Shown one piece after another: positions 1-6,632 of a stretch of DNA of 9,109 nucleotides. The position numbers and the translations under genes are program-made. The notes under the pieces are model-generated. The model did not search any database, had not been told where the DNA came from, and saw only the letters and a list, made by a program, of their open reading frames with translations. How positions within the stretch are numbered: the stretch's first letter is position 1; the number at the start of each line of letters is the position of its first letter. The DNA comes from Burkholderiales bacterium. GTDB lineage: Bacteria; Pseudomonadota; Gammaproteobacteria; Burkholderiales; Ga0077523. Location of the stretch: contig JALORJ010000108.1 of NCBI GenBank assembly GCA_025459035.1, positions 1 to 9,109 on the forward strand, written 5' to 3'.

Positions 1-94
1 GCTCGCGCGCGAGCTGCGGCAGGCGTCGGCGGTCGAGCCGACGCACGTCGGCCGGTTCGTGGATCGTGTCGAGCAGGTCGGTCGGCGTGGTCAT
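1..94 (-). CDS. dxs: 1-deoxy-D-xylulose-5-phosphate synthase, N-terminal fragment (cut by window edge)
   Basis: Only the first 31 codons are present; the gene runs off the left edge. Starting at the ATG at 94-92, the reading begins MTTPTDLLDTIHEPADVRRL and continues DRRRLPQLARE. This matches the conserved opening of bacterial Dxs (LL-x-TI-x-x-PADLRRL, then a QLPxLAxELR-type helix). Dxs is a cytoplasmic thiamine-diphosphate enzyme that condenses pyruvate with glyceraldehyde 3-phosphate in the first step of the MEP isoprenoid pathway. The start lies 13 nt after the ispA stop, so the gene is almost certainly cotranscribed with ispA and xseB, an order common in Proteobacteria. No strong Shine-Dalgarno is visible in the short gap, which suggests translational coupling. 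The catalytic regions are outside the window, so identity rests on the N-terminus plus synteny. Confidence 0.88.
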   Translation of the reverse strand, partial: MTTPTDLLDTIHEPADVRRLDRRRLPQLARE

Positions 95-107
95 CGGGGG
101 TCGCGGA

Positions 108-1007
108 TCAGCTGGGTCGCGCCACGACGAAGCGCGCGAGATCGGCGAGGCGCGCCGCGCGCGGGCCGAGCGGCGCGAGCGCGGCCAGGGCCCGGTCGCG
201 CAGATCGAACGCGAAGCGGGTCGCGGCGTCGATGCCCAGCTCGCTCGCGTAGGTGGGCTTGGCGTTCTGTGCGTCCTTGCCGGGCGTCTTGCCCAGCGTC
301 GCCTGGTCGGCGGTCGCGTCGAGCACGTCGTCGACCACCTGGAACGCGAGGCCGACATGGGCCGCGTAGGTGTCCAGCGTCGTACGCGTGTCGGCATCGG
401 CACCGGCAAGCACGCCGGGCAGCGCCACCGATGCGGTGATCAGGGCACCGGTTTTCATGCGATGCATGCGCTCCAGGGCGGGCAGATCGAGCGGCCCGCC
501 GAGGCTCGCGAGGTCGATCGCCTGGCCGCCGGCCATGCCGTCCGCGCCCGAGGCACGCGCGAGCGCGAGGACCATCTGGGCGCAGCGGGCGGGATCGAGC
601 GTCGCGTCGGCGGTGAGCACCTCGAACGCGAAGCACTGGAGCGTGTCGCCGACCAGCAGCGCGGTGGCCTCGCCGAACTGCACGTGGACCGTCGGCTTGC
701 CGCGCCGCATCGCGTCGTCGTCCATGCACGGCATGTCGTCGTGCACCAGCGAGTACGCGTGGATCAGTTCGACCGCGGCCGCGATCGCGTCGGCGCCGCG
801 CGTCGGCACCTGCGTGCACTCGGCCGCGGCGTAGGCGAGCAGCGCGCGCAACCGCTTGCCGCCGCCCAGCACCGCGTAGCGCATGCCGTCGCGCAGCGAT
901 GCCGGCGCCGCGCCATGGGCCGGCAGCAACGCGTCGAGCACGCGCTCGACACGCGCCTGACACGCCCGCATCCAGCCGGGGAAGTCAGTCGGTTCCGCGG
1001 TCGTCAC
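108..1007 (-). CDS. ispA: Farnesyl diphosphate synthase (polyprenyl synthetase family), GTG start
   Basis: A 299-residue cytoplasmic prenyltransferase that adds isopentenyl diphosphate to dimethylallyl and geranyl diphosphate to give farnesyl diphosphate. Visible motifs are GGGKRLR (48-54, substrate binding), the first aspartate-rich motif DDMPCMDDD (90-98) with the two-residue insertion typical of bacterial type II FPP synthases, a tyrosine five residues before that motif (Y85, part of the chain-length determinant), MKTG (184-187) and the second aspartate motif DDVLD (226-230). Length matches the family (about 300). The start is GTG at 1007-1005, overlapping the end of xseB by 23 nt; the next methionine (residue 13) would remove part of the first helix. 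The overlap and the dxs gene 13 nt downstream indicate one operon that supplies and consumes MEP-pathway precursors. Confidence 0.95.
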   Translation of the reverse strand: MTTAEPTDFPGWMRACQARVERVLDALLPAHGAAPASLRDGMRYAVLGGGKRLRALLAYAAAECTQVPTRGADAIAAAVELIHAYSLVHDDMPCMDDDAMRRGKPTVHVQFGEATALLVGDTLQCFAFEVLTADATLDPARCAQMVLALARASGADGMAGGQAIDLASLGGPLDLPALERMHRMKTGALITASVALPGVLAGADADTRTTLDTYAAHVGLAFQVVDDVLDATADQATLGKTPGKDAQNAKPTYASELGIDAATRFAFDLRDRALAALAPLGPRAARLADLARFVVARPS

Positions 1008-1251
1008 CGTCGAGATCGCGCAGCGCGTCGCCGTCGAGAACCCGGACCTGCTGCTCGGCCTGCGCGAGCGCCTGCTCGCACCAGCGCAGCAGGGTCGAGC
1101 CCCTGCGCCAGCCGGCGATCGCGGCCTCGAGCGACACGTCGCCGGACTCGAGGCGCGTCACGAGCGACTCCAGTTCCGCGATCGCGGCTTCGAAGCTTGC
1201 GGGAGGAGCGGCTGCGGCGTCGGCCGGAGCGGCAGGGGCGGAGGTCGACAT
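985..1251 (-). CDS. xseB: Exodeoxyribonuclease VII small subunit
   Basis: An 88-residue protein with the XseB pattern: FEAAIAELESLVTRLESGDV (20-39), then SLEAAIAGWRRG and a helix ending EQALAQAEQQVRVLDGD. The small subunit binds several-fold to XseA to form exonuclease VII, which degrades single-stranded DNA to oligonucleotides from both ends. The N-terminal 18 residues are an Ala/Pro-rich tail of the kind often seen in this family, and the acidic C-terminus is also normal. It is the first gene of the xseB-ispA-dxs operon and overlaps the ispA GTG start by 23 nt. Its ATG (1251-1249) lacks a clear Shine-Dalgarno. xseA is not nearby, which is usual. Confidence 0.92.
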   Translation of the reverse strand: MSTSAPAAPADAAAAPPASFEAAIAELESLVTRLESGDVSLEAAIAGWRRGSTLLRWCEQALAQAEQQVRVLDGDALRDLDGDDRGTD

Positions 1252-1351
1252 CGGGCCGTGGGGGTCGTGGCGCGCCGCAATCTACCGACGGGCCCTTGCA
1301 GGGTCAACGCGAGTGCATCCCCGACGCCTCCGCGGGCTGCGGAAACTTTGC

Positions 1352-1382
1352 TTGCCCGATCAGGGGTTTGGCCAAATAATCT
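1352..1382 (+). promoter_or_regulatory. Candidate sigma70-like promoter for the Rieske gene or a leader RNA
   Basis: TTGCCC at 1352-1357 could serve as a -35 element. AATAAT at 1375-1380 (17-nt spacer) or TAATCT at 1377-1382 (19-nt spacer) could serve as -10. The region is markedly AT-richer than its surroundings. The spacer holds a perfect palindrome, TTTGGCCAAA (1367-1376), which could be an operator. The match to consensus is modest and there is no experimental support. It would give a leader of roughly 150 nt before the ATG at 1540. Confidence 0.28.
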
Positions 1383-1434
1383 GGCGGTCGTGATCGCGCG
1401 GCTCGGGCTGCGGCTGCACGACGGTTCCCGATCG

Positions 1435-1479
1435 AAAGGTCGTCGGCGGTGCGATTCCCCGGCGGCCTTTTCGTTTGTT
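1435..1479 (+). terminator. Stem-loop with T-rich tail upstream of the Rieske gene (attenuator or small-RNA terminator candidate)
   Basis: Bases 1435-1446 (AAAGGTCGTCGG) pair with 1459-1470 (CCGGCGGCCTTT) over 12 bp including two G-T wobbles, around a 12-nt loop. The stem is followed by a T-rich tail through 1479 (TTTTCGTTTGTT). On the plus strand this has the form of an intrinsic terminator; on the minus strand there is no T-rich tail. No plus-strand gene precedes it, so it would act as a leader attenuator for the Rieske gene or end a short RNA begun at the candidate promoter near 1352-1382. No leader peptide or known riboswitch was recognised. Confidence 0.45.
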
Positions 1480-1521
1480 CGCCGGTCGCATGACCCGCCC
1501 GGCGACCTGTCCGACCCGAAC

Positions 1522-1527
1522 GGAGGT
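1522..1527 (+). promoter_or_regulatory. Shine-Dalgarno deciding the Rieske gene start
   Basis: GGAGGT lies 12 nt before the ATG at 1540, a slightly long but usable spacing. It favours 1540 over the upstream in-frame ATG at 1258 as the true start. Confidence 0.6.
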
Positions 1528-1539
1528 GGCACACGCATC

Positions 1540-2523
1540 ATGTCCGACCTGGCCCAGGTGACCGCACTCGGGAAGTCGCTCGAGTGGCAAGGGCACGGAC
1601 GGGTGCTGGTGAACGACGCGGGCCGGGTGCGACTGCTGTCGAACGTGTGTCGCCACCGGCAGGCCGTCATGCTGAAGGGCCGCGGCAATGCCGAGCACAT
1701 CGTCTGCCCGCTGCATCGCTGGACCTACGACCTGTCGGGCGCGCTGCGCGGGGCCCCGCACTTCCCGGGCAACCCGTGCCTCGACCTCGCGTCGATGCCG
1801 CTGCAGGACTGGAACGGGCTGCTGTTCGCGGGGCCGCGGGAGGTCGCCGCGGACCTGGCCGGCGCGCCGGTCGAAGCCGCGTTCGACTTCTCGGGCTACG
1901 TCTACCACTCGACCGTGGTCGACCAGTACCCGATCAACTGGAAGGCGTTCATCGAGGTCTACCTCGAGGACTATCACGTCGTGCCGTTCCATCCCGGACT
2001 CGGTCGCTTCGTCGACTGCAACGCGCTCGAATGGCGCTTCGGCCGCCACTGGAGCATGCAGCGTGTCGGCGTGCACGACGGCCTCGGGCGCCCCGGCACG
2101 CCGGTGTACACGCGCTGGCACGACGCGGTGCTGCGCTACTACGACGGCAAGCCCCCGCCCCACGGCGCGGTCTGGCTGACCTTCTACCCGAACGTCATGG
2201 TCGAGTGGTACCCGCACGTGCTCGTGATCTCGACCATCGTGCCCGACGGTCCGCAGGCATGCCGCAACGTGGTCGAGTTCTACTACCCCGAGGACATCGC
2301 GCTGTTCGAGCCCGAGTTCGTCGAGGCCCAGCAGGCGGCCTACGCCGAGACGGCGGTCGAGGATCGCGAGATCTGCGAGCGCATGCAGGAAGGTCGTCAT
2401 GCGCTGTGGCTGCGGGGCGACGACGAGGCCGGGCCGTACCAGTCGCCGATGGAAGACGGCATGGTCCATTTCCACGAGTACCTGCGTCGCGAACTCGGCG
2501 CGGCCGCGGGCGGCAACCGCTGA
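1540..2523 (+). CDS. Rieske [2Fe-2S] ring-hydroxylating oxygenase alpha subunit, short N-terminus
   Basis: A 327-residue protein with the two domains of Rieske non-heme iron oxygenases. The Rieske cluster ligands are C37-x-H39 (NVCRHRQ) and C56-x2-H59 (VCPLHRW). The catalytic domain carries NWKAFIEVYLEDYHVVPFH (133-151), giving iron-ligand histidines H146 and H151, and the downstream acidic ligand in VEDREICERMQEG (D275). The C-terminal SPMEDGMVHFHEYLRREL block is also typical. Such enzymes use electrons from a separate reductase to hydroxylate or demethylate substrates; no reductase or ferredoxin gene is here and the substrate cannot be read from sequence. Only about 36 residues precede the first cluster cysteine, whereas alpha subunits usually have about 75-90, so the N-terminal helix and first strands seem missing. 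It is followed after 48 nt by a permease gene and then a sulfurtransferase gene, probably one transcript. Confidence 0.9.
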   Translation: MSDLAQVTALGKSLEWQGHGRVLVNDAGRVRLLSNVCRHRQAVMLKGRGNAEHIVCPLHRWTYDLSGALRGAPHFPGNPCLDLASMPLQDWNGLLFAGPREVAADLAGAPVEAAFDFSGYVYHSTVVDQYPINWKAFIEVYLEDYHVVPFHPGLGRFVDCNALEWRFGRHWSMQRVGVHDGLGRPGTPVYTRWHDAVLRYYDGKPPPHGAVWLTFYPNVMVEWYPHVLVISTIVPDGPQACRNVVEFYYPEDIALFEPEFVEAQQAAYAETAVEDREICERMQEGRHALWLRGDDEAGPYQSPMEDGMVHFHEYLRRELGAAAGGNR

Positions 2524-2537
2524 AGCGGGTGCCACGG

Positions 2538-2564
2538 GCCGCCCGACGGGCCGCGTCGGGCGGC
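2538..2564 (+). repeat. Perfect 11-bp inverted repeat between the Rieske gene and the permease start
   Basis: Bases 2538-2548 (GCCGCCCGACG) pair exactly with 2554-2564 (CGTCGGGCGGC) around a 5-nt loop. The hairpin starts 14 nt after the Rieske stop and ends 7 nt before the permease ATG, so it covers the place where the ribosome binding site should be. No T-run follows, so it is not a canonical intrinsic terminator. It may stabilise the upstream mRNA or limit translation of the permease. Confidence 0.6.
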
Positions 2565-2571
2565 TGATCCG

Positions 2572-3441
2572 ATGGCCGCCCTCTGGATGATCGTCGCGTC
2601 GGCGCTGTTCGCGACGATGGGCGTGTTCGCGAAACTCGGCGCCGCCCACTTCACGGCCGCGGAACTCGTGTTCTGGCGCTCGGCCCTGGGACTGGCCGGC
2701 ATGCTCGCCCTCGCGCGCCTGCGCCGCTGGCCGATCCGCACGCCGCACGCGAAGCTGCACGTGTCGCGCGCGGCGTCGGGCGTGCTGTCGCTCGGGCTGT
2801 ACTTCTGGTGCATCTCGCGTCTGCCGCTCGCGACCGCGGTCACGCTCAACTACACGTCGCCGATCTTTCTCGCGCTGCTCACGGCGTGGCGCCGCCACGA
2901 GCGCCCCGGGCCGGTGCTCGTCGGCGCCGTCGGCGTGGCCTTCGCCGGCATCGTGCTGCTGCTCGAACCGACCCTCGAGCGCGACCAGTGGGTCGACGGC
3001 CTGCTGGGCCTCGCGTCGGGCATGCTGGCGGCGCTCGCGTACCACAACGTCAAGAGCCTCGGCGCGGTGGGTGAACCGCCGTGGCGCGTGGTGCTGTACT
3101 TCACCCTGTTCTCGACGCTGGCCGCGATGGTCTGGATCGCGGTCACCGGCATCGTGCACCTGCCCGACCTGCGCACCGGGGCCGTGCTGCTGGGGCTCGC
3201 GGCCACGGCGACGATCGCCCAGAACGCGATGACCCGTGCGTACCACGGCGGCGCCACGCTGGTGGTCGGCGCGCTGTCGTTCGTGACCGTGATCTTCTCG
3301 ACGCTGTACGGTCTGGTGCTGTGGGGTGAAGCCCTGCCGCCGCACGCATGGTGGGGGGTCGCGCTGATCGTCGCCGGTGGTATCGCGAGCCTGCGCGCCG
3401 AACGCGCCCGCCTCGCCGCGCTCGCACCCACGTCCGCATGA
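2572..3441 (+). CDS. EamA/DMT-superfamily inner-membrane permease
   Basis: A 289-residue, strongly hydrophobic protein with about ten membrane segments (roughly 2-20, 31-50, 68-84, 88-105, 113-131, 141-161, 171-193, 201-217, 228-250, 257-274). This is the duplicated five-helix layout of EamA transporters. Family-like signatures are the N-terminal ALFATMGVFAKLGA, the segment LPLATAVTLNYTSPIFLALL (84-103), and the C-terminal YGLVLWGEALPPHAWWGVAL followed by IVAGG. Members move metabolites such as amino acids, nucleosides or sugars, often as exporters; the substrate is not evident. The start at 2572 gives the expected N-terminus but has no good Shine-Dalgarno and sits directly after a strong hairpin. 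The stop overlaps an ATG of the next frame (ATGA at 3438-3441), consistent with an operon with the Rieske and sulfurtransferase genes. Confidence 0.88.
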   Translation: MAALWMIVASALFATMGVFAKLGAAHFTAAELVFWRSALGLAGMLALARLRRWPIRTPHAKLHVSRAASGVLSLGLYFWCISRLPLATAVTLNYTSPIFLALLTAWRRHERPGPVLVGAVGVAFAGIVLLLEPTLERDQWVDGLLGLASGMLAALAYHNVKSLGAVGEPPWRVVLYFTLFSTLAAMVWIAVTGIVHLPDLRTGAVLLGLAATATIAQNAMTRAYHGGATLVVGALSFVTVIFSTLYGLVLWGEALPPHAWWGVALIVAGGIASLRAERARLAALAPTSA

Positions 3442-3475
3442 ACCCCGCTGCCCCCTCGCCTTCCCGTCCCGTCCC

Positions 3476-3480
3476 GGAGA
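3476..3480 (+). promoter_or_regulatory. Shine-Dalgarno deciding the sulfurtransferase start
   Basis: GGAGA lies 8 nt before the ATG at 3489. This favours 3489 over the in-frame ATG at 3438, which overlaps the permease stop and would add a Pro/Ser-rich tail of 17 residues. Confidence 0.55.
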
Positions 3481-3488
3481 TCCCTCGC

Positions 3489-4343
3489 ATGCAGCACGAC
3501 ATGCTCTTCACCGTCGCCGCACTCGTGGCGCGGCTCGACGACCCGACGCTCGTGGTGTTCGACTGCCGCCACGACCTCGGCAACGCCACGTTCGGTACCA
3601 CGGCCTATGCCGCCGGACACGTGCCGGGGGCGCGCTTCGCCCACGTGGACCACGACCTCGCCGCCCCGCGCACCGGGACCAACGGCCGGCATCCCCTGCC
3701 CGATCGGGCGACGTTCATCGCGTGGCTCGGCCGCCAGGGCGTCGGCGCGACGACCCAGGTCGTCGCCTACGACGGCCAGGGCAGCATGTATGCGGCGCGG
3801 CTGTGGTGGATGCTGACCCGCTGGCTCGGTCACGCCCGCTGTGCCGTGCTCGACGGCGGCTGGGATGCGTGGGTCAAGGCCGGCCACGCCGTGTCCACGC
3901 AGGTCCCGACCCCGACCGCGGTCACCTACGTGCCGGGCGATGCGCCCGCGCAGACGACCGTCGACGCTGCGACGCTCGTCGCCAACCTCGACGGCGGACC
4001 GCTGCGGATCATCGACGCACGCGCGGCCGATCGCTTCCGCGGCCAGAACGAGACCATCGATCCGGTCGCCGGCCACATCCCGGGAGCTCGCAACCGCGTG
4101 TTCCGCGAGAACCTCGATGCCGCCGGATGCTTCAAGTCGGCTGCCGAACTGCGCGCCGGGTTCGCGCCGCTGCTCGAAGGCTCGAGCCCGGCGCAAGTCG
4201 TCCATCAGTGCGGGTCCGGCATCACCGCGGCGCACAACCTGCTCGCGATGGAACTGGCCGGGCTCGGCGGGTCGCGCCTGTACCCGGGCTCGTGGAGCGA
4301 GTGGTGCGCGGATCCGTCGCGACCGGTGGCAACCGGCGACTGA
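3489..4343 (+). CDS. sseA: 3-mercaptopyruvate/thiosulfate sulfurtransferase (two rhodanese domains)
   Basis: A 284-residue tandem-rhodanese protein. The N-terminal, catalytically silent domain covers about 5-135, with VVFDCRHDL (22-30), GHVPGARFAHVDHDLA (43-58) and VLDGGWDAW (120-128). The C-terminal domain covers about 155-280, with IIDARAADRFRG (174-185), GHIPGARN (195-202) and the active-site loop C241-GSGITA. A CG-S/T-GVTA-type loop is characteristic of 3-mercaptopyruvate sulfurtransferases, whereas classical rhodaneses carry CRKGVT. The likely reaction is transfer of sulfane sulfur from mercaptopyruvate to a thiol or cyanide acceptor in the cytoplasm. The length matches SseA proteins (about 280). 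ATG 3489 is preferred for its Shine-Dalgarno; ATG 3438, coupled by ATGA overlap to the permease, is the alternative. It is the last gene of the plus-strand cluster and faces the receptor gene tail to tail. Confidence 0.87.
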   Translation: MQHDMLFTVAALVARLDDPTLVVFDCRHDLGNATFGTTAYAAGHVPGARFAHVDHDLAAPRTGTNGRHPLPDRATFIAWLGRQGVGATTQVVAYDGQGSMYAARLWWMLTRWLGHARCAVLDGGWDAWVKAGHAVSTQVPTPTAVTYVPGDAPAQTTVDAATLVANLDGGPLRIIDARAADRFRGQNETIDPVAGHIPGARNRVFRENLDAAGCFKSAAELRAGFAPLLEGSSPAQVVHQCGSGITAAHNLLAMELAGLGGSRLYPGSWSEWCADPSRPVATGD

Positions 4344-4400
4344 CGGCCCCTGCGCCGCGCCGCGAGGCCGCCACCGAGGCGACCCCGTGGCGCGACCGCC

Positions 4401-6587
4401 TCAGAACGACAGCGTCGCGTTGACGCCCGCCAGGTACGTGCGCCCCGGCGCCGGTTCGTAGAAGCGACGGTTGGTGTCGTTGACGATGACCGAGCCGACG
4501 TAGGCCTGGTCGAGGACGTTGTCGATGCGGCCGAAGCCGGTGACGCTGACGCGGCTGCTGAACACGTGCGTGTAGCTCGCACGCAGGTTCAGCAGTTCGT
4601 AGGCGCCCGCCGCCTCGGTGTTGCGATCGTTCACGAAGACCCGGCTTGAACTGCGCGCCTCGGCCGCGACGCCGAAGCCGTTGCCGCGCCAGCCCAGCTC
4701 GCCGTACAGGGCCACGCGGGGAATGCCAGGGATACGGCTGCCGGCCTCGACGCGCTGCGGCGCGTTGGTGCCCGGGCAGAGCGTCTGCTCGCACGCGAAG
4801 AACGTGCTGTCGAAGGTCGCGTCGATCCACGTCGCCGCCCCGAGCGCGTAGATCCCCATCGGCAGCTTGCTGTCGATCGACAGCTCGGCGCCGCGACGCG
4901 TCGACGGCCCGGCGTTCTGGAACACCGAACGGCCGCCGGTGTTCGTGAGCACCGTGATCTCGTTGTCGCCCTTGGTGTGGAACAACGCGGCGTTCACGCG
5001 CGTGTCCTGACCGACGTAGGCCTTGGCACCGACCTCGTAGTTGGTCGTGCGGTTGGCCTGCAGCGGGTTGAAGCCGGTCGCGCCGCTCGGTCGGTACGCC
5101 AGCTCCGCGAAGGTCGGCGTCTCGAAACCGCGGCCCGCGTTCGCGTAGAAGTTGAGCAGCGGCGTGGCCTTGTAGACCACACCGGCGACGGGGCTCGTGT
5201 TTTCGAACTTCAGCGCGCCCGAGTCGTTGCCGTTGGCGCCGACGATGAAGTAGTCCTCGCTCGAGAAGCGCACCTGGCTGTGGCGCAGACCGCCCGAGAC
5301 GACCCACTGCTTCGCGAGCTCGTACTCCGCCTGCACGTACTGGTCGAAGTTGAAGACGATGTTGTTCTCGTCGCGGCGCAGGTTGCCGCGCACGCCGATC
5401 GCGGTCGGGTTGCCCGACGGGCCGAAGAAGTTGTTGAAGCCGCGGCGCCGCTCTTCCTGACGGTCGTAGTTGAGGCCCACCGTGAACCGCAGCGGCCGCT
5501 CGAACACGCGGTCGTCGCGGCTCCAGCGCAGGTCGACCCCCATGAACTGCCGGTCGAGGTCGATGACGCCGCCCGGGCTGGTGACCGGGTTCTGGGCCCC
5601 GGGCTGCAGCCCGAGGTACTGCGTGACCTGCCGGTCGCCCGTGTACAGCAGCGCACGGATCGAGTCGACGCTCGTGATCTGACGCTCGTAGACGCCGCCC
5701 ACCTGCGCGTTGTCGATGCTCTTGCGCACGCCGTAGGTGCGCGACGTGCCCGGGATGCCGCCGGTGATCACACCGACCTGACGCGGGTTCTGTTCGACCT
5801 GGGCCGCGGTCAGCCCCTGCGGGTCTTCCGTCTCCGGCTGCATCAGGTAGATCATGACGAGCGTGAACTTCGAGTAGTCGTCCGGGCGCACCGACAGCTT
5901 GCCGTTGGCGACGTCGCGCCGCACGGCGCTCCAGTCGCGGAAGCCGGCCGAGTCGAACTGCGACACGTTGAACAGGTAGTTCACGTTGCCGGCCGTGCCG
6001 CCGAACTTCAGGCCCGAACGCGTCGTCTCGTAGCTGCCGACGGCGAAGTACGGCGTGATCGTCGGCCGCTGCGGCCCGTCCTCGGTGAAGACGCTGATCA
6101 CGCCGCCCGAAGAGTTGCCGTACAGCGCCGAGAACGGCCCGCGCAGCACTTCGATCGACTGTGCGGTCATCAGGTCGAGGTTGGCCGCCTGCCCCTGCCC
6201 GTCGGGCATCGTGAGCGGAATGCCGTCGGCGTAGAGGCGCACGCCGCGCACGCCGAAGGTCGACCGCGATCCGAAACCGCGGATCGAGATCTGCAGGTCC
6301 TGGGCGTAGTTCTGGCGGTTGTTCGCGATCACGCCCGGAATGCTGACCAGCGTCTCGGACGCGTTCACGCCGAGCTGCGCGTCGCGCAGGCGCTCGCCGG
6401 GGATCACGTCGATCGACATCGGCAGGTCGAAGCTCGATCGCGGCTGACGCGTGGCGGACACGACCACCGGCGACAGCGACGGGTCGGGGTCCTGCGCGAA
6501 CACCGGAAGCGCGGCGGTCGGTACGGTGGCGAACAGCGTGACGATGGCGCGATCCAGCGCGCGCCGGCGCGAACGATGACGAAGCAT
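4401..6587 (-). CDS. pqqU: TonB-dependent outer-membrane receptor, PqqU/YncD-like (probable PQQ importer)
   Basis: A 728-residue outer-membrane beta-barrel receptor. Residues 1-31 form a signal peptide (Arg-rich start, hydrophobic core, ALPVFA). A TonB-box-like SPVVVSA follows (39-45), then the plug with NRQNYAQDLQISIRGFGSRS (90-109), DGIPLTMPDGQGQ (121-133) and EVLRGPFSALYGNSSGGV (146-163). The barrel ends with YVGSVIVN, YEPAPGR and a terminal Phe. From memory, E. coli YncD/PqqU carries the NRQNYAQDLQ, GFGSRST, EVLRGPFSALYGN and YVGSVIVN blocks almost unchanged. YncD is the reported TonB-dependent PQQ receptor. The start at 6587 has AGGA 6 nt upstream; an in-frame ATG at 6710 would put the signal peptide internally and begin inside a hairpin. 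It lies 173 nt downstream of pqqA on the same strand, supporting PQQ as ligand. Substrate remains inferred from family and context. Confidence 0.87.
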   Translation of the reverse strand: MLRHRSRRRALDRAIVTLFATVPTAALPVFAQDPDPSLSPVVVSATRQPRSSFDLPMSIDVIPGERLRDAQLGVNASETLVSIPGVIANNRQNYAQDLQISIRGFGSRSTFGVRGVRLYADGIPLTMPDGQGQAANLDLMTAQSIEVLRGPFSALYGNSSGGVISVFTEDGPQRPTITPYFAVGSYETTRSGLKFGGTAGNVNYLFNVSQFDSAGFRDWSAVRRDVANGKLSVRPDDYSKFTLVMIYLMQPETEDPQGLTAAQVEQNPRQVGVITGGIPGTSRTYGVRKSIDNAQVGGVYERQITSVDSIRALLYTGDRQVTQYLGLQPGAQNPVTSPGGVIDLDRQFMGVDLRWSRDDRVFERPLRFTVGLNYDRQEERRRGFNNFFGPSGNPTAIGVRGNLRRDENNIVFNFDQYVQAEYELAKQWVVSGGLRHSQVRFSSEDYFIVGANGNDSGALKFENTSPVAGVVYKATPLLNFYANAGRGFETPTFAELAYRPSGATGFNPLQANRTTNYEVGAKAYVGQDTRVNAALFHTKGDNEITVLTNTGGRSVFQNAGPSTRRGAELSIDSKLPMGIYALGAATWIDATFDSTFFACEQTLCPGTNAPQRVEAGSRIPGIPRVALYGELGWRGNGFGVAAEARSSSRVFVNDRNTEAAGAYELLNLRASYTHVFSSRVSVTGFGRIDNVLDQAYVGSVIVNDTNRRFYEPAPGRTYLAGVNATLSF

Positions 6588-6608
6588 GGACAGTCCTGGG
6601 CTTGGCCG

Positions 6609-6632
6609 CGCCTGCCTTCGGGCGGGCAGGCG
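6609..6632 (-). repeat. 8-bp inverted repeat in the leader of the receptor gene
   Basis: CGCCTGCC (6609-6616) pairs exactly with GGCAGGCG (6625-6632) around an 8-nt loop. It begins 22 nt upstream of the receptor ATG, just outside its Shine-Dalgarno, and could affect translation or mRNA stability. REP-like in form, but only one copy was noticed. Confidence 0.4.

Larger units (their letters stand above)
1252..1539. other. Divergent intergenic region between xseB and the Rieske oxygenase gene
   Basis: This 288-nt non-coding stretch separates two genes transcribed away from each other, so it should hold both promoters. It contains an AT-richer island around 1341-1382, unusual in this GC-rich window, and a stem-loop with a T-rich tail at 1435-1479 oriented to the plus strand. 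An open frame from 1258 runs through it in phase with the Rieske gene, but that extension has no Rieske-like character and is low-complexity Arg/Ala/Pro. I read it as non-coding. Confidence 0.6.

Noticed and set aside
66..1379. Long plus-strand open frame opposite ispA and xseB
   Set aside because: Arg/Ala/Gly-rich translation with no motifs, lying antisense to two well-supported genes; typical GC-rich shadow frame.
1258..1539. N-terminal extension of the Rieske gene to the ATG at 1258
   Set aside because: The extra 94 residues show no Rieske-type sequence, have no ribosome binding site, and would cross the promoter-like and terminator-like elements; 1540 has a Shine-Dalgarno.
1360..3345. 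661-codon minus-strand open frame opposite the Rieske and permease genes
   Set aside because: Low-complexity Arg/His/Val composition and complete overlap with genes carrying clear motifs; no recognised domain.
3348..3488. Earlier starts for the sulfurtransferase (3348 and 3438)
   Set aside because: 3348 lies well inside the permease gene. 3438 (ATGA overlap) is possible but adds a Pro/Ser-rich tail and lacks the Shine-Dalgarno seen before 3489.
4344..4400. Convergent gap searched for a bidirectional terminator
   Set aside because: Only a weak 6-bp pairing (GAGGCG 4376-4381 with CGCCTC 4397-4402) and no T-run on either strand; not strong enough to call.
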